Assembly: GCA_903813345.2 (NCBI GenBank)
Contig: CAIIXF020000005.1
Span: 27,407,375 to 27,471,374 of the forward strand
Origin: Owenia fusiformis
Lineage: Eukaryota; Annelida; Polychaeta; Sabellida; Oweniidae
Length of the DNA stretch: 64,000 nt
Direction of reading: 5' to 3'
Shown piece after piece: positions 40,201-46,676 of the stretch. The position numbers and the translations under genes were made by a program. The notes under the pieces were generated by a model. That model had not been told where the DNA came from and made no database searches. It saw only the letters and a program-made list of their open reading frames with translations. The first letter of the stretch is position 1; the number at the start of each line of letters is the position of its first letter.

Positions 40201-42970
40201 TTCAAAATTTCAATTTAGATTTGTAAAAATATTACCTACTGGCATGTCCAAAAAGTTTATTCTGATATGACTAAATCAACAATGAAATTATTGTAATAAT
40301 TTGAAATAAAAATACAATATCAAAAAAAAAAAAAATGAAATATGAAATATTATTGATGTGTTTCAGTGCTAATTATCCAGTTTTCAATATTTAGGGGATG
40401 AACATTCTATATTACATTAAATGTTCAGAACCTTGTTGCATGAACTAGAGTCAAATGGAAACTGTAACAACATATTTTTCTGACCTTTGGTTTTTGGAAA
40501 TAAATGAATTTTTAATTCAAACTTGTTTCATGTTTTTGTGATGAGATAGAGAGACTTGACTTCGCCACAATACCATACACTCTTACCTCTGGAATCCCAA
40601 ACTCTAAAATTGGTTTAAACCAAAAGAATTTTTCAACTTTTGACATTTCACTACATACATGTACATTTGATGGTGATGCTCAACTTAGTGAAATTGGCCA
40701 ACAGATATCATTTTTACACATTCTAGGATGTTTTTGTGTAAATCAGATGAAATTTCTAAATTAGAGCAACTTAAGTGATCAATTTTGTGACAAATTATAT
40801 CATCACTCTAGGGGATGAGGTCATTTCTAAGATGAGAAGAAATATCATCACTCTGGGTAGTCAAGAGGTTGATGTACTGTACATTAACCGTGATTTCAGA
40901 GTGTGGATTGGGGGTGGTGTTCTAACTCTCATATTCTTACTTCAGTTCCCGATCGTGGACCTCTGCAATCAGTTGGGATTTGAAGATGCCTTTGAGGTGA
41001 AAGACTTCTGTATGCAGCATGGCCTCAGTAGCGATGATGATTTTATCATGTTTAATAAGTCGCATTGGATTATGCCTGAAACTGCGCCGGAATCCAGACG
41101 ATCCTTGAAGCTTATAGAGGGCAAGTTGGATGTCTCATATGGAGAGGTGGGTTGCTTATGTCACCATCCAATTCCAAAGTGGGGTAAATTATACCAACTC
41201 CTCTTTTTGATATGCTATTCATATAGGAGTTAAGTATCAAATGGGTATTTGAAAAACATAATAAAAGAGGTTGATCATTATATTTTCAATAGTGTTACTA
41301 CAAGAAATGCCTCCATAACTTTGAGCAAATTTAAGGATATTTAGAGTACAAACACATTTAACTCACCAATGGATAAAGTCAACGTTGCCAAGCAACAAGC
41401 CATTCTTAAGTTTTGCAAAAGAAAAAAGCTGGATTTACTGGAAACATTTACTTCAACTTGTTTCTAATTTCTTCAACTTGTTTCTAATTTCTTCATCATG
41501 TTTCTAATTTCTACATATTGTTTCTAATTTCTACATTTTATTACATTATTCAACTTTCTCTGATTTTTAACTAATCTCTACATCTTGTTTCTAATTTCTT
41601 CAAAATGTTTAAAGGTTGTAAATAATGGGCCACTACCAGAAAATATCCTACACCAGCCAGTCTCTAGTTTTAACTCCAATCACAGATACATAGGACAGAA
41701 TACACAGATTCTTCAGGTGCAACAAAATCAAGGTACCCTATTAATGGGAATTATTCACTGTTTTTAGCTAACATTGTGAGCTAAAAAAAACATTTGCAAT
41801 CACTCACTTGTCCGTCAACACCATGTGAGCCCAGTACTCACGGTACTATTTTTTACTAATTTCATTGAACATAAGTTGCCATGACCTTAAAAGCACAACA
41901 GAATGATTTTGAAAATGCTCATTCAATGAAATGTTATAAAGTGCACTTATCATGATATTATACTGATAGGTACATTTGCCTAGATGTCAGCTCTATTCTT
42001 GATGGAATACGCCCCAACTCTTGGGACAAAGTAAAGATTGGGTTGGATAATGATGAATTGTCAGTGGTGAAGTTAGCCCAGATTGATTCAACTTAGCCCA
42101 AATATGGCTAAAATTACTTGAGAAGTGCTCAAAATGGTGGAAAACTGCATGATTTTGAAAGAATTTTTGGGTTTGCCCGAACCCTGCGAACCCCCCTTCC
42201 CTTGGCTACGGGCCTGAGTTACATTTATACAAATTAATCCAAAGTTTCAATTATAAATGATATGTCAAACTGAGGCAAACAAATCTTTCAAATTGTAGAT
42301 AAAATCCTATAAAATAAAAAATGTTTTCAATACTTTGAACTTGAAGGTGAAGAAACCCCCACTGCGGATGTAGACACTACTAATGAAGCAGCCCACCCTT
42401 CAAAGTCCTCCCTGGATGAGGCTGCAGGTCAGGACTTGAAGCAGACAGAGGAACAAAAATTCCCATACACAAAACAGGTGTGCATGAAAGTAATAGAAAA
42501 GAAATTGACCTTTTGCTCTACCCCTTATATATTTACCCCCCTTATCTCAGCCTTCAGTTGTGTCTGTTGCAGTAGCCATAGCCTTAGTAGCTGGTTGCAG
42601 ACCTCAACTTTATTTTTTCTTGTATATTTTTCTATATAAGCAATAGTGTGATGTATGTCAAGTAAAAAAGGAATAAACTAATGTGTTTATGATATAAATA
42701 CTTCTCCATGTATGTGTCTGAAACTCTTGTACAAATCTTGTTAATGCAGTGCATGCTGCTCTTCTTTAAGACAAAGCACTGCTTATATTATGTTGTATTT
42801 AACTAATTTCAGCAAATGTGGGACGCTTGTAAAGGCTATGTAAAAGAAGTTGTGGATGAGATGTGCCTAGATCTGTGTACGAACCTTCATAAAGCAGTGC
42901 AGACCTATTTGACGATTGGCCAGACTAATCTCACAGATATAATAGAGGAAACTACAACAAATATTGCTAA
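1213..42970 (+). CDS. MCM3AP: GANP/MCM3AP-like Sac3-family mRNA export scaffold (3' end not in window)
   Basis: Nuclear scaffold of the TREX-2 type, which couples transcription to mRNA export at the nuclear pore. Coding exons: 1213-2395, 2831-2947 (or from 2849), 3300-3374, 7609-7802, 8335-8428, 8827-8922, 35627-35725, 36120-36218, 36579-36790, 38427-38576, 38947-39218, 39930-40155, 40946-41146, 41615-41732, 42347-42477, 42813-42970. I checked each junction: GT-AG and reading phase agree throughout, giving about 1140 residues. The first exon encodes some 390 residues of FG-repeat sequence (many FGS and LFG motifs). The 7609-8428 exons form an RRM. The exons 36579-41146 carry the Sac3 domain, with [13 protein letters not shown] and [12 protein letters not shown] very close to vertebrate GANP. 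Vertebrate GANP runs to nearly 2000 residues, so the C-terminal MCM3AP part is missing here. The 1213 ATG is the first Met of the exon; the exon is open upstream to its acceptor at 1188, so an earlier coding exon is not excluded. Confidence 0.9.
2396..3299 (+). other. GANP introns 1 and 2 with a small in-frame exon
   Basis: Non-coding apart from the small exon 2831-2947. Two acceptors, at 2830 and 2848, are both in frame (they differ by six codons), so NAGNAG-like alternative acceptor use is possible. I see no mobile element with defined ends. Confidence 0.5.
3586..6874. mobile_element. Foldback transposon with inverted 15-bp tandem arrays (TU-like)
   Basis: The left end is five full plus one partial copy of the 15-bp unit agttgtccgaaaccc (3586-3672). 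The right end is eight copies of the reverse complement with single-base variants (6752-6874). The two arrays are 3.3 kb apart and inverted, and both lie in GANP intron 3 (3375-7608). Inverted ends made of short tandem repeats define foldback elements; sea-urchin TU elements are the classical case and are reported to have outer arrays of about 15 bp. No transposase is recognisable inside. The interior holds another inverted structure (5150-5770) and a GC-richer block near 4660-4800. The pentapeptide-repeat ORFs read through the arrays are artefacts of the 15-bp period. Confidence 0.75.
5150..5770. repeat. Internal imperfect hairpin of the foldback element
   Basis: The sequence around 5230-5345 reappears inverted at about 5583-5700 (shared blocks 'tgaaaatcaaggatt' and 'gtctgatactgcacc' with their reverse complements). 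The centre is a near-perfect 36-bp palindrome at 5446-5483 built on 'ccccagctgttagaaggcc'. This may be a second, nested inverted-repeat element. Confidence 0.6.
6885..7545. mobile_element. Long form of a GTGGTGACAT-ended MITE family
   Basis: It starts with the palindromic 'tcaccaccaaaaagtggtga' and ends near 'ggtggtgacattttgcat'. Inside is 'acatattgttatggtctcc' and a tandem block (7030-7340) of 'caaggtcaaaaaggtca' type repeats. The same composite occurs at about 46112-46672; shorter versions lacking the interior lie elsewhere in the window. It abuts the right arm of the foldback element. Confidence 0.55.
8155..8300. mobile_element. Short MITE copy (GTGGTGACAT family)
   Basis: It contains 'gtggtcacatattgttatag' at the left and 'gacaggtggtggaattttt' at the right. 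It is an internally deleted relative of the element at 6885-7545, in the intron between the two RRM exons of GANP. Confidence 0.5.
8670..8812. mobile_element. Short MITE copy (GTGGTGACAT family)
   Basis: It runs from 'caccatcagaagtggtgac' to 'caggtgatgacattttgcat' and ends about 15 bp before the acceptor of the GANP exon 8827-8922. The element therefore supplies most of the 3' part of that intron. Confidence 0.55.
10171..34309 (-). CDS. Secreted astacin metalloprotease with ApeC, CUB, kringle, ShK, sushi and C-type lectin domains
   Basis: Complete gene in 28 coding exons. In transcription order: 34309-34247, 27173-26985, 25700-25088, 24927-24783, 24493-24427, 23697-23583, 23255-23155, 22297-22165, 21818-21687, 21095-21002, 20785-20607, 20373-20282, 20155-20029, 19691-19566, 19260-19151, 18532-18399, 17881-17760, 17570-17432, 16996-16878, 16603-16472, 16135-15950, 15487-15325, 15074-14821, 14553-14388, 13969-13599, 13349-13146, 12712-12399, 10383-10171. 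All have GT-AG ends and matching phases (about 1600 residues). Residues 1-19 are a signal peptide. About 85-262 is a Lys/Glu coiled-coil plus poly-Ser pro-region ending in furin-type sites (TRKR, RRKR, SRKRR). Astacin is about 265-475: TCIRF, the zinc motif [19 protein letters not shown], and Met-turn SVMHY. Then a Cys-rich EGF-like segment (476-519), ApeC (520-725; [24 protein letters not shown]), CUB (726-847), kringle (848-933; [20 protein letters not shown]), ShK, sushi, two C-type lectins, ShK, sushi and a C-terminal domain of about 175 residues that I do not recognise. Catalytic residues look intact. The donor of exon 2 is the least certain boundary. Confidence 0.88.
10522..10655. mobile_element. 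Short MITE copy (GTGGTGACAT family)
   Basis: It contains 'gttgacatattgttatagtc' and ends with 'ggcaggtggtgacattttgc'. It sits in the last intron of the protease, between its terminal exon and the ankyrin gene. Confidence 0.5.
11137..12291 (+). CDS. Intronless ankyrin-repeat protein with SOCS-box-like tail (ASB-like)
   Basis: An uninterrupted 384-codon ORF. Residues 1 to about 270 are seven or eight ankyrin repeats with typical '[11 protein letters not shown]' and 'LIDNGADVN' signatures. The tail holds [10 protein letters not shown] (residue 288 on), which fits the BC-box pattern of SOCS boxes with Ala in place of the usual Cys. Later comes [10 protein letters not shown] (about 358), resembling the Cul5 box. 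In ASB proteins these two lie close together and recruit elongin B/C and cullin 5, so a role as a ubiquitin-ligase substrate receptor is possible. Here they are separated by about 60 residues, part of them acidic. The gene lies on the + strand inside the last intron of the protease (between 10383 and 12399). The absence of introns suggests origin by retroposition. The ASB assignment is tentative; the ankyrin call is certain. Confidence 0.9.
   Translation: MDYAMLWQASRLGDTNVLKNILKKDIDIDKPDENDPRNCSALFLAIAQEHKECVKLLIDNGADVNMKDAFEMTPLKYASSNRLKDCTVLLLDNGADVNDTSSDGMTPLMTFSYFGNHDGMRALLNRGANIDLIDSSGYTALLHAVQHGHSKCVKTLIKHNANMHIANDHGVTALLLAAMNGDHESLKVILDQNINPNISDAEGNTALMLAAESESPECIEELIKYGAHINVMNSHMKNAFTLALQSKRVDNIKLLLKHGAWFRMSNQRHSLNNTKSNINEKAVAISMSLGHIARMTVRRLLNQRQCHSCNAFPLIANVSENSDEQDDSIEAEIEKVETRHYDDLTDTCSSFYANVRKLQLPTKLKDLVLCKDLFSIIETEMSTD
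12369..12374 (+). terminator. Polyadenylation signal of the ankyrin gene
   Basis: AATAAA lies 78 bp after the stop codon. Cleavage 10-30 bp downstream would fall at or just before the end of the antisense protease exon (12399-12712), so the two transcripts may almost touch or overlap. Confidence 0.6.
19020..19130. repeat. Small hairpin in a protease intron
   Basis: A poly-C run followed by 'gtgtatttcaccttcc', and, about 40 bp on, its inverse 'ggaaggtgaagtatac'. It lies next to the first CUB exon. It is likely a remnant of an inverted-repeat element. Confidence 0.45.
22532..23132. mobile_element. TA-flanked Tc1/mariner-type MITE, 601 bp
   Basis: The ends are CAGGGTGGGCCAAAAAAACG and its near-perfect inverse, each flanked by TA (22530-22531 and 23133-23134). 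That fits a Tc1/mariner target duplication. No transposase ORF is visible. It lies in the intron after the Met-turn exon of the protease, and its edge is only 22 bp from that exon's donor (exon ends at 23155). Confidence 0.8.
23719..24305. mobile_element. Non-autonomous hAT-type element, 587 bp, with intact 8-bp target duplication
   Basis: CTACATAT occurs directly on both sides (23711-23718 and 24306-24313). The terminal inverted repeats are TAGTGGTGTCAA and, inverted, TAGAGGTGTCAA. An 8-bp duplication with such ends is diagnostic of the hAT superfamily. Subterminal sequence is packed with 'ttaaccggttaaccgg' motifs in both orientations. The interior holds a tandem duplication of about 135 bp (copies near 23920 and 24055, each starting 'agtaagcgcgggaaagcaat'). 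It lies in the intron just upstream of the zinc-motif exon of the protease. Confidence 0.85.
25792..26737. mobile_element. TA-flanked Tc1/mariner-type element, 946 bp
   Basis: The ends share about 37 bp of inverted sequence: CAGGGTGGGCCAAAAAACCA at the left and the inverse of a close variant at the right. TA flanks both sides. The outermost 15 bp match the element at 22532-23132, so the two belong to one family, but the interiors differ. The interior includes an A-rich low-complexity block (25975-26100). It lies in the intron between the pro-region exons of the protease. Confidence 0.8.
27848..27982. repeat. Long near-perfect hairpin (foldback MITE)
   Basis: Two arms of about 59 bp, inverted and almost identical (a single extra A in the left arm after 'ctttcacaag'), around a short loop that itself folds (agcccttcgggct). 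Transcribed RNA would form an extended hairpin in the first intron of the protease. I see no ORF and no clear target duplication. Confidence 0.75.
28436..30255. repeat. Interspersed repeat with internal 474-bp direct duplication
   Basis: It begins at 'gactccagatgtaaatctgg' and ends near 'ctagatctggagtctgaaat', so both ends carry an inverted 'agactccag/ctggagtct' motif. Inside, a block starting 'gcgttttgaaaattcaaaaa' at about 28923 returns at about 29397 with few changes. The following stretch (about 29200-29340) returns at 29690-29830. A pyrimidine-rich simple repeat (29965-30120) precedes the right end. No ORF of substance. Confidence 0.6.
30256..32330 (-). mobile_element. 5'-truncated non-LTR retrotransposon (Jockey/CR1-like)
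   Basis: It consists of the reverse-transcriptase ORF 32323-30467 followed on the - strand by about 200 bp and a tail of (TAA)-type repeats (30257-30286). No endonuclease domain precedes the RT, so the copy is 5'-truncated. It lies in the first intron of the protease, in the same orientation as the protease. Confidence 0.75.
30467..32323 (-). CDS. Reverse transcriptase of non-LTR retrotransposon, uninterrupted
   Basis: 618 codons without a stop. RT motifs appear in order: [10 protein letters not shown] and [17 protein letters not shown], then [32 protein letters not shown], the catalytic FADDTN, and [13 protein letters not shown], followed by a thumb and C-terminal region ending in a short basic tail. 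The absence of stops or frameshifts suggests recent insertion. The endonuclease and ORF1 normally upstream are absent, so this copy is not autonomous. The clade is not certain from motifs alone; the Jockey/CR1 group fits best. Confidence 0.9.
   Translation of the reverse strand: MLKIPALLICLSEKQYYNNKFKLNQGNIKANWQIINEILQRKNKNNNIPDFFIQNNAKITNKQDIANQFNNFFVKVGEKLAAKIPKSDKKPLDFMQTLGQQASSIFLDPVDVNELQKIISNLKPSAAGHDDFKPFIMKECGFVLYQPLMHIFNLSISNGVFPDQLKIAKVIPIYKKDDKHFFTNYRPISVLPVFSKILEKIMHKRITKFIDIIDILYTNQFGFREKRSTFMGVLTFIEKIRKSIDDGEFTIGLFIDFSKAFDTIDHNILFDKLQYYGIRGVALDWIKSYFKNRFQQTLYKETISNRELITCGIPQGSILGPLFFILYINDIYLSSPTLFFVLFADDTNLLIKGKNLHDLTETLNTELKHIEEWLVTNKLSLNANKTKYIIFSSRQKRFNANNIKIYLNDKQLEQVDHINFLGITIDNHLNWKRHIASVNAKISRTIGILYRVKQLLNISGFMSIYYSLIYSHLIYGNVIWGETCSSLNSLYLVQKKFTRIATNSDYRAHSLPLFKQLNLLNIFDIHKQQKCLFMYKWINKLDNYQKIFPNFFKMVQARHDHNTRNKDSYDKPKVRTNYGISMLTFTAPTIWNQLPNKIKSSRSVHIMKRELKKYFVNN
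32559..33225. mobile_element. TA-flanked element made almost entirely of two inverted arms, 667 bp
   Basis: The arms of roughly 250 bp are inverted copies of each other, starting at CAGGG with TA on both sides. Shared blocks include 'ctaggcagacatat', 'ttttaaagcttatccaaa' and 'ttacattgattcg'. A poly-C/poly-G run near each end pairs with its partner. Only a short centre is unpaired. Confidence 0.8.
33235..34240. repeat. Degenerate tandem repeat, three units of about 130 bp, then unannotated sequence
   Basis: Units begin near 33248, 33386 and 33507. Each carries 'ttccatt(g/a)agtcact' followed by 'agggatgttt(g/a)acaga' and a G-rich run. From 33690 there is a diverged copy of the repeat family of the first kilobase. 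There is no coding sequence before the protease signal-peptide exon at 34247. Confidence 0.55.
34310..34720 (-). promoter_or_regulatory. Likely 5' untranslated region of the protease gene
   Basis: The signal-peptide exon begins at 34317, just after an acceptor (ttttccag on the - strand), with the ATG at 34309. A good donor on the - strand ('caccaagaag' then gtaagat) places the end of a non-coding upstream exon at 34668. The transcription start would lie a little above this, still inside the GANP intron that ends at 35626. This is inferred from splice signals only. Confidence 0.4.
34990..35150. mobile_element. Short MITE copy (GTGGTGACAT family)
   Basis: It includes 'ctagaaatggtgacatggtg' at the left and 'acaaatggcaggagctgg' near the right, with the usual 'ggtgtttggcgtctgtaaca' in between. 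Diverged. The rest of 34720-35620 is AT-rich intron with no feature I can name. Confidence 0.4.
35751..35769 (+). repeat. Poly-G run just after a GANP donor
   Basis: About 19 consecutive G lie 25 bp downstream of the exon end at 35725. It could form a quadruplex in the nascent transcript. Length is probably polymorphic and hard to assemble. Confidence 0.7.
36830..37945. mobile_element. MITE with GCTCACATGGTG inverted ends and three internal tandem units
   Basis: The left end 'ttagctcacatggtgagc' and right end 'caccatgtgagcccagta' are inverted copies. Between them, units of about 335 bp start near 36877, 37215 and 37551 with 'ctcccctatgactcctggtt' and 'aaaatggccgccatttt' blocks. A short derivative with both ends but no interior is at 41766-41852. 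It lies in a GANP intron between Sac3 exons. Confidence 0.65.
38095..38335. mobile_element. MITE copy (GTGGTGACAT family)
   Basis: From 'tgtcacgaccagaagtgttg' through 'acatattgttatagtctcc' to 'ggcattttgcatgttaatag', with a partial internal repetition of 'ggtgtttggcagttg'. It ends about 90 bp before the GANP exon at 38427. Confidence 0.5.
41451..41605 (+). repeat. 20-bp pyrimidine-rich minisatellite before a GANP acceptor
   Basis: Five or more units of 'ttgtttctaatttcttcaac' with substitutions (best at 41451-41540, again at 41583-41602). The array ends about 10 bp before the acceptor of the exon starting at 41615, so it acts as, or replaced, an extended polypyrimidine tract. Confidence 0.75.
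41766..41852. mobile_element. Internally deleted MITE (GCTCACATGGTG family)
   Basis: It joins the left end ('ttagctaacattgtgagct', 'gcaatcactcacttgtccgt') directly to the right end ('caacaccatgtgagcccagt'). This makes an 87-bp deletion derivative of the element at 36830-37945. Confidence 0.65.
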
Positions 42971-43439
42971 GTATGTTTTTAAATAGGAAATGTATTGCCA
43001 GTTGTAGGGGTAAAATGACAATAGTATATCTTGAATTTCTAATATTGAAACATGAAGATACACGTTGGCCATATTTACAAATTAAACTCAAATATGGTTT
43101 AAAAAGCATCTCATTTTTAATTTTGCGAAGAACCCAAAATTTCATTCATACATCAATATTTTCCTGTATTATGTAATACCACCAAGAAGTAGCAATATAT
43201 TGTTACAATCACTATTTTTAGCTCACATAGAGAGCTATTGCAATTCCATACCTGTCTGTCAGCGGTTTCTCATGGTAAACTATTAATTAAGCCAAATAAA
43301 TTATCCTCAAATATAATGATCCTCTAATTATATTATAATCAACACCACAAGATGGCCAAAATATTGTTGTCAGTTTGACTGAAATCATTTCACAGTTTGA
43401 GCCATTGGTACTATTCAGAATATTTTAAAATCTTAAAGA

Positions 43440-43445
43440 TTTATT
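43440..43445 (-). terminator. Polyadenylation signal of GST copy 1
   Basis: AATAAA on the - strand, 76 bp after the stop codon. The matching position of copy 2 reads AACAAA. Confidence 0.6.
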
Positions 43446-43520
43446 CACTTTTCAATGGTTTGCAGAGAACGTAGATAACAATTTGAACTGTTCATGTTCG
43501 TAACTGTTTTCTGTACCAAT

Positions 43521-45619
43521 TTACTTTAGTCCAAGGTTGCCAGCAATATAGAACGATTTGTACTTTTCTGTGGCTTTGCATGCTGCAATCTTTTCCCTTG
43601 AAGCCATGCGGTTATAGAATGCCTTCAGTGTTGGGTAGGCATCTAGCATTGTACTTGAGAGACTTATACAGGCATCTAGGAGATCCAACATGGCATAGTC
43701 TGCAATAGAGACTTTATCTCCCACAAAGTATCCTTCTCCTTTGTTATTCTTCTCCAGAAGTTTCTAAAAAAATATTGAATCTCACAATTGGTACAGGGCC
43801 CAGTTGGGAAATAATCCATCCATCAGTTGATCCCTCTTTTACATTCATGTTAAAATAGTGTACGATTCCCCACATCTGTCTAAATATGCAAAATTTTCAT
43901 GATTTCCATTATGTTAATTCAAGTAAGGCATATTTAATGTTTTTATCACACTTTGAAAAAGTACTGTATTGTTCAAATTAGTGCCAGCCTGTTTTTTAAA
44001 ATGAAGTGAACTCTCGCCTCTTTGCTTTGGAGAACTGCAATTCCTGGCATGATGTATTCATAATGAGGAATTTTTGGAAATAAATGATGAGGTGATAGTA
44101 TGTGATTATTAAGTAAGAACAATATAATTAATCTACCTGAAATATTACCAGGGTATCACATATCTTTGTACTCTCTATCCTTGCAGAATTATCTTGTTTT
44201 ACCTTAAAATACATAGAGTACATATAAGTTATGGTTTATGGTTAAGTGATATTTGTTATAATATTTACATTTTATGTCCCCACCAGATAGTCTGGGGCCA
44301 TATTTTTTTTAAATTTTTTTTAAATTTATTTCTATCATTCATCTAATATTCCTATCCCTATTTTCTCATTATTATTCAAAGCTACATCTTTCCAAATATT
44401 TTTGATAAAGATGTAGCTTTGAATGATAGTGTGGGGCCATATTGAACTTTCAATATTGTCCTAAATTTCATATATTTTATTAAATGAATGCATCCCCTTG
44501 AATTAATACTTTCTGGTAGATTCTATGATGTTGTGATCAAAATGATGAGTCATTTGATACAATATGTTTTGATTGGTGGGATTTGCTTACTCCAGGGAGT
44601 TGTTGTTTTTGTCTAGTATGATAAACAACTTACAAATAATGATTTGAATATCTCAGTTATGGTCTGATTTTCACGCTCTAGTAACATATCAATCTTGGCA
44701 GCCTCAATATCATTGTTGCCATAGAGATTAAGTTTGCGTCCAAAATATCGCAATATGGCATAACATTCAGCAATCTCCAGTCCATTTGGGCCAGTGAGGT
44801 AGGGTAGTTGGCCAAATGTCTGCAATGAAAAAGGGCAGTTGAAACAAACACAAGAATTAAAATGAGGATAAGTTGAAGGGATATTACATGTATTGAAGCT
44901 ACTGGTTATAATATTGCAGATCAGAAAAAAACATAATTGTCCAACCCCAGTGGTGAATTATATCTCTCAAGTTCGTCAAGATCACCCTCAATTGTATTTT
45001 TTTATTCAACAGTTTATGATATTTCATTACAGGTTAAAGTTATGTATGCGTATGGTATGTCTAGAAAGATCTACCCTTAAGAATCACATTTTAGAATTTG
45101 AGATACAGTAATATTGTTGTTATCATTGTAATATTACATGAAGGCCCTACACAGAAGATCATATCACCAGTTGGCCACCCTTTGTAGAGTTTTGGAAAGC
45201 CTTTAAAAATATCTACTTCTAAAGCAAGGAAACTTGACAAAGTTTGAAAATATTTAGTAACTTACAGTTTTTGGTTTCAACTCCTGCCATTCTTTGCTCT
45301 GCCAGTCTGGTTTGAAATTGGCAAAGTCTTCGCTGTAAAGTCCCTGGTTGCTAAGACAACGTTGCTTTATCTCCTCTGACCACAATGGAACTACTATATC
45401 CTCAAACGAGACATCGTTGTCTTCAAGGACATACCTGATCACTTGACCCTTACCTGTTTTGAAAAAATGCACATTTATCAAACTTTTTTCATATAGACAG
45501 ATTAAAACACTCACAAAACTTGTTACATTAATTATCATGTCATGAATGAATCGTTTTTCCTAAAAATGAATAGTTATCATACCTCTTACATAGAAATAAT
45601 ACAGTTTGTATTCTGCCAT
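43521..45619 (-). CDS. Glutathione S-transferase, Pi-like, copy 1 (complete)
   Basis: Cytosolic detoxification enzyme that conjugates glutathione to electrophiles. Five exons on the - strand: 45619-45583, 45453-45266, 44819-44634, 44202-44137, 43763-43521. All phases agree; 239 residues. The start MAEYKLYYFYVRG carries the catalytic Tyr region, and KGQVIRYVLE follows. ECYAILRYFGRKLNLYG matches the GSH-binding SNTILRHLGR segment of Pi enzymes. VGDKVSIADYAMLDLL is the conserved N-capping/Asp motif of the C-terminal domain. Exon 2 has about 25 extra residues (between VVPLWSEE and QELKPKT) compared with typical 200-210-residue Pi or Sigma enzymes. It lies just beyond the last visible GANP exon, in opposite orientation. 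Class assignment (Pi versus Sigma) is by eye. Confidence 0.9.
44374..44424. repeat. Perfect 18-bp-arm hairpin in a GST intron
   Basis: ATTCAAAGCTACATCTTT (44374-44391) and its exact inverse (44407-44424) around a 15-bp loop, with 'ggggccatat' repeated on both flanks. The corresponding intron of GST copy 2 (51273-51614) lacks it, so it was gained after the duplication or lost from copy 2. Confidence 0.7.
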
Positions 45620-46111
45620 GATAACTGTCTGTGAGTCGGTAGGTAACCTGAGTGGGTTAAATGATTATACAAACTATTACTTGTGTTACACTTACAGATA
45701 TGTGTGTTATCTGTCTAAAGTTCATGTCATCAGTGTAACTTGAGAAGTTGTACAATATTAAACAAGCTTTGTACAAGACATGATATTGATAATGATAGTG
45801 GTAAACAGTTAAGTTGCTCAAAGTTTGCTCTTCCACTTCATTGTTTCTTGTATTGAATTGAGATGTATTAACTGAGGATTCCTCTTTACTAACCGTAAAT
45901 AGCTAGATTGTCAGAGCTTTCAAATGTAACTGCATCCTTCATCAGTAATGTTCTATTGTTTGATTCCTCGCCAATGCTGCTGTTATTGACCTTGGTCTTG
46001 AACCTAACCTTGGCCTCACTGTTTCTAGCAACGGTTTGTCTATGAGTCCTGAATCTCTATTCAGAGTTGGTTTATCCAGATGTATATGAATAGCTTTCTT
46101 GACTTTTTATG

Positions 46112-46672
46112 TCACCTTCAAAAGGAATGACATACTTTTATGGTCTCTGTTTTTTGTAATGGCAGTTGGTGACCGATGTGTGTAATGGTGTTTGGTGTCC
46201 GGCATCTGTTACAAATTCTTTCAACGTTCAGTAACTGAACAAATACTGTACAGACTGGCTAATTATTTTTTCAAAATCATCTACAAGTCCTCAGATGTTC
46301 AAATCTGACTTAAGCTTTGAGATTTGACTTTCTATGCGGGTGAAAAAGGTCAAAAAGGTATTTTTTCAACTAGCTTCAAATTGACAAGTTCTCAGAAGTT
46401 CAAATCTGACTTAAGATTTGAGATTGACCTTCAATTACCTTCTCAAGGTATTTTTTCAAGTTACTTCAAATTGACCAAATCTTTTTTCAAAATCATCTAC
46501 AAGTTCTCAGAAATTCATATCTGATTATAATTTAAGATTTTACCTTCAATGACCTTCTCTAGGTAAAAGTCAAAAAGGACTTTCAAATTTCAGGTTCAAA
46601 TGTGACTTAAGATTGAACTCATTATATTTAGAGCAACTAGGTGGTGACATTTTGTCATGTTAATGCCTTGTC
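46112..46672. mobile_element. Long form of the GTGGTGACAT MITE family
   Basis: 'tttatgtcaccttcaaaagg' at the left and 'ggtggtgacattttgtcatg' at the right. In between are 'caaaatcatctacaagt' and 'caaggtcaaaaagg' blocks in tandem, as at 6885-7545. The next transposon starts at its right edge. The preceding stretch 45620-46111 is the GST1 upstream region; I see no gene in it. Confidence 0.55.
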
Positions 46673-46676
46673 TATA

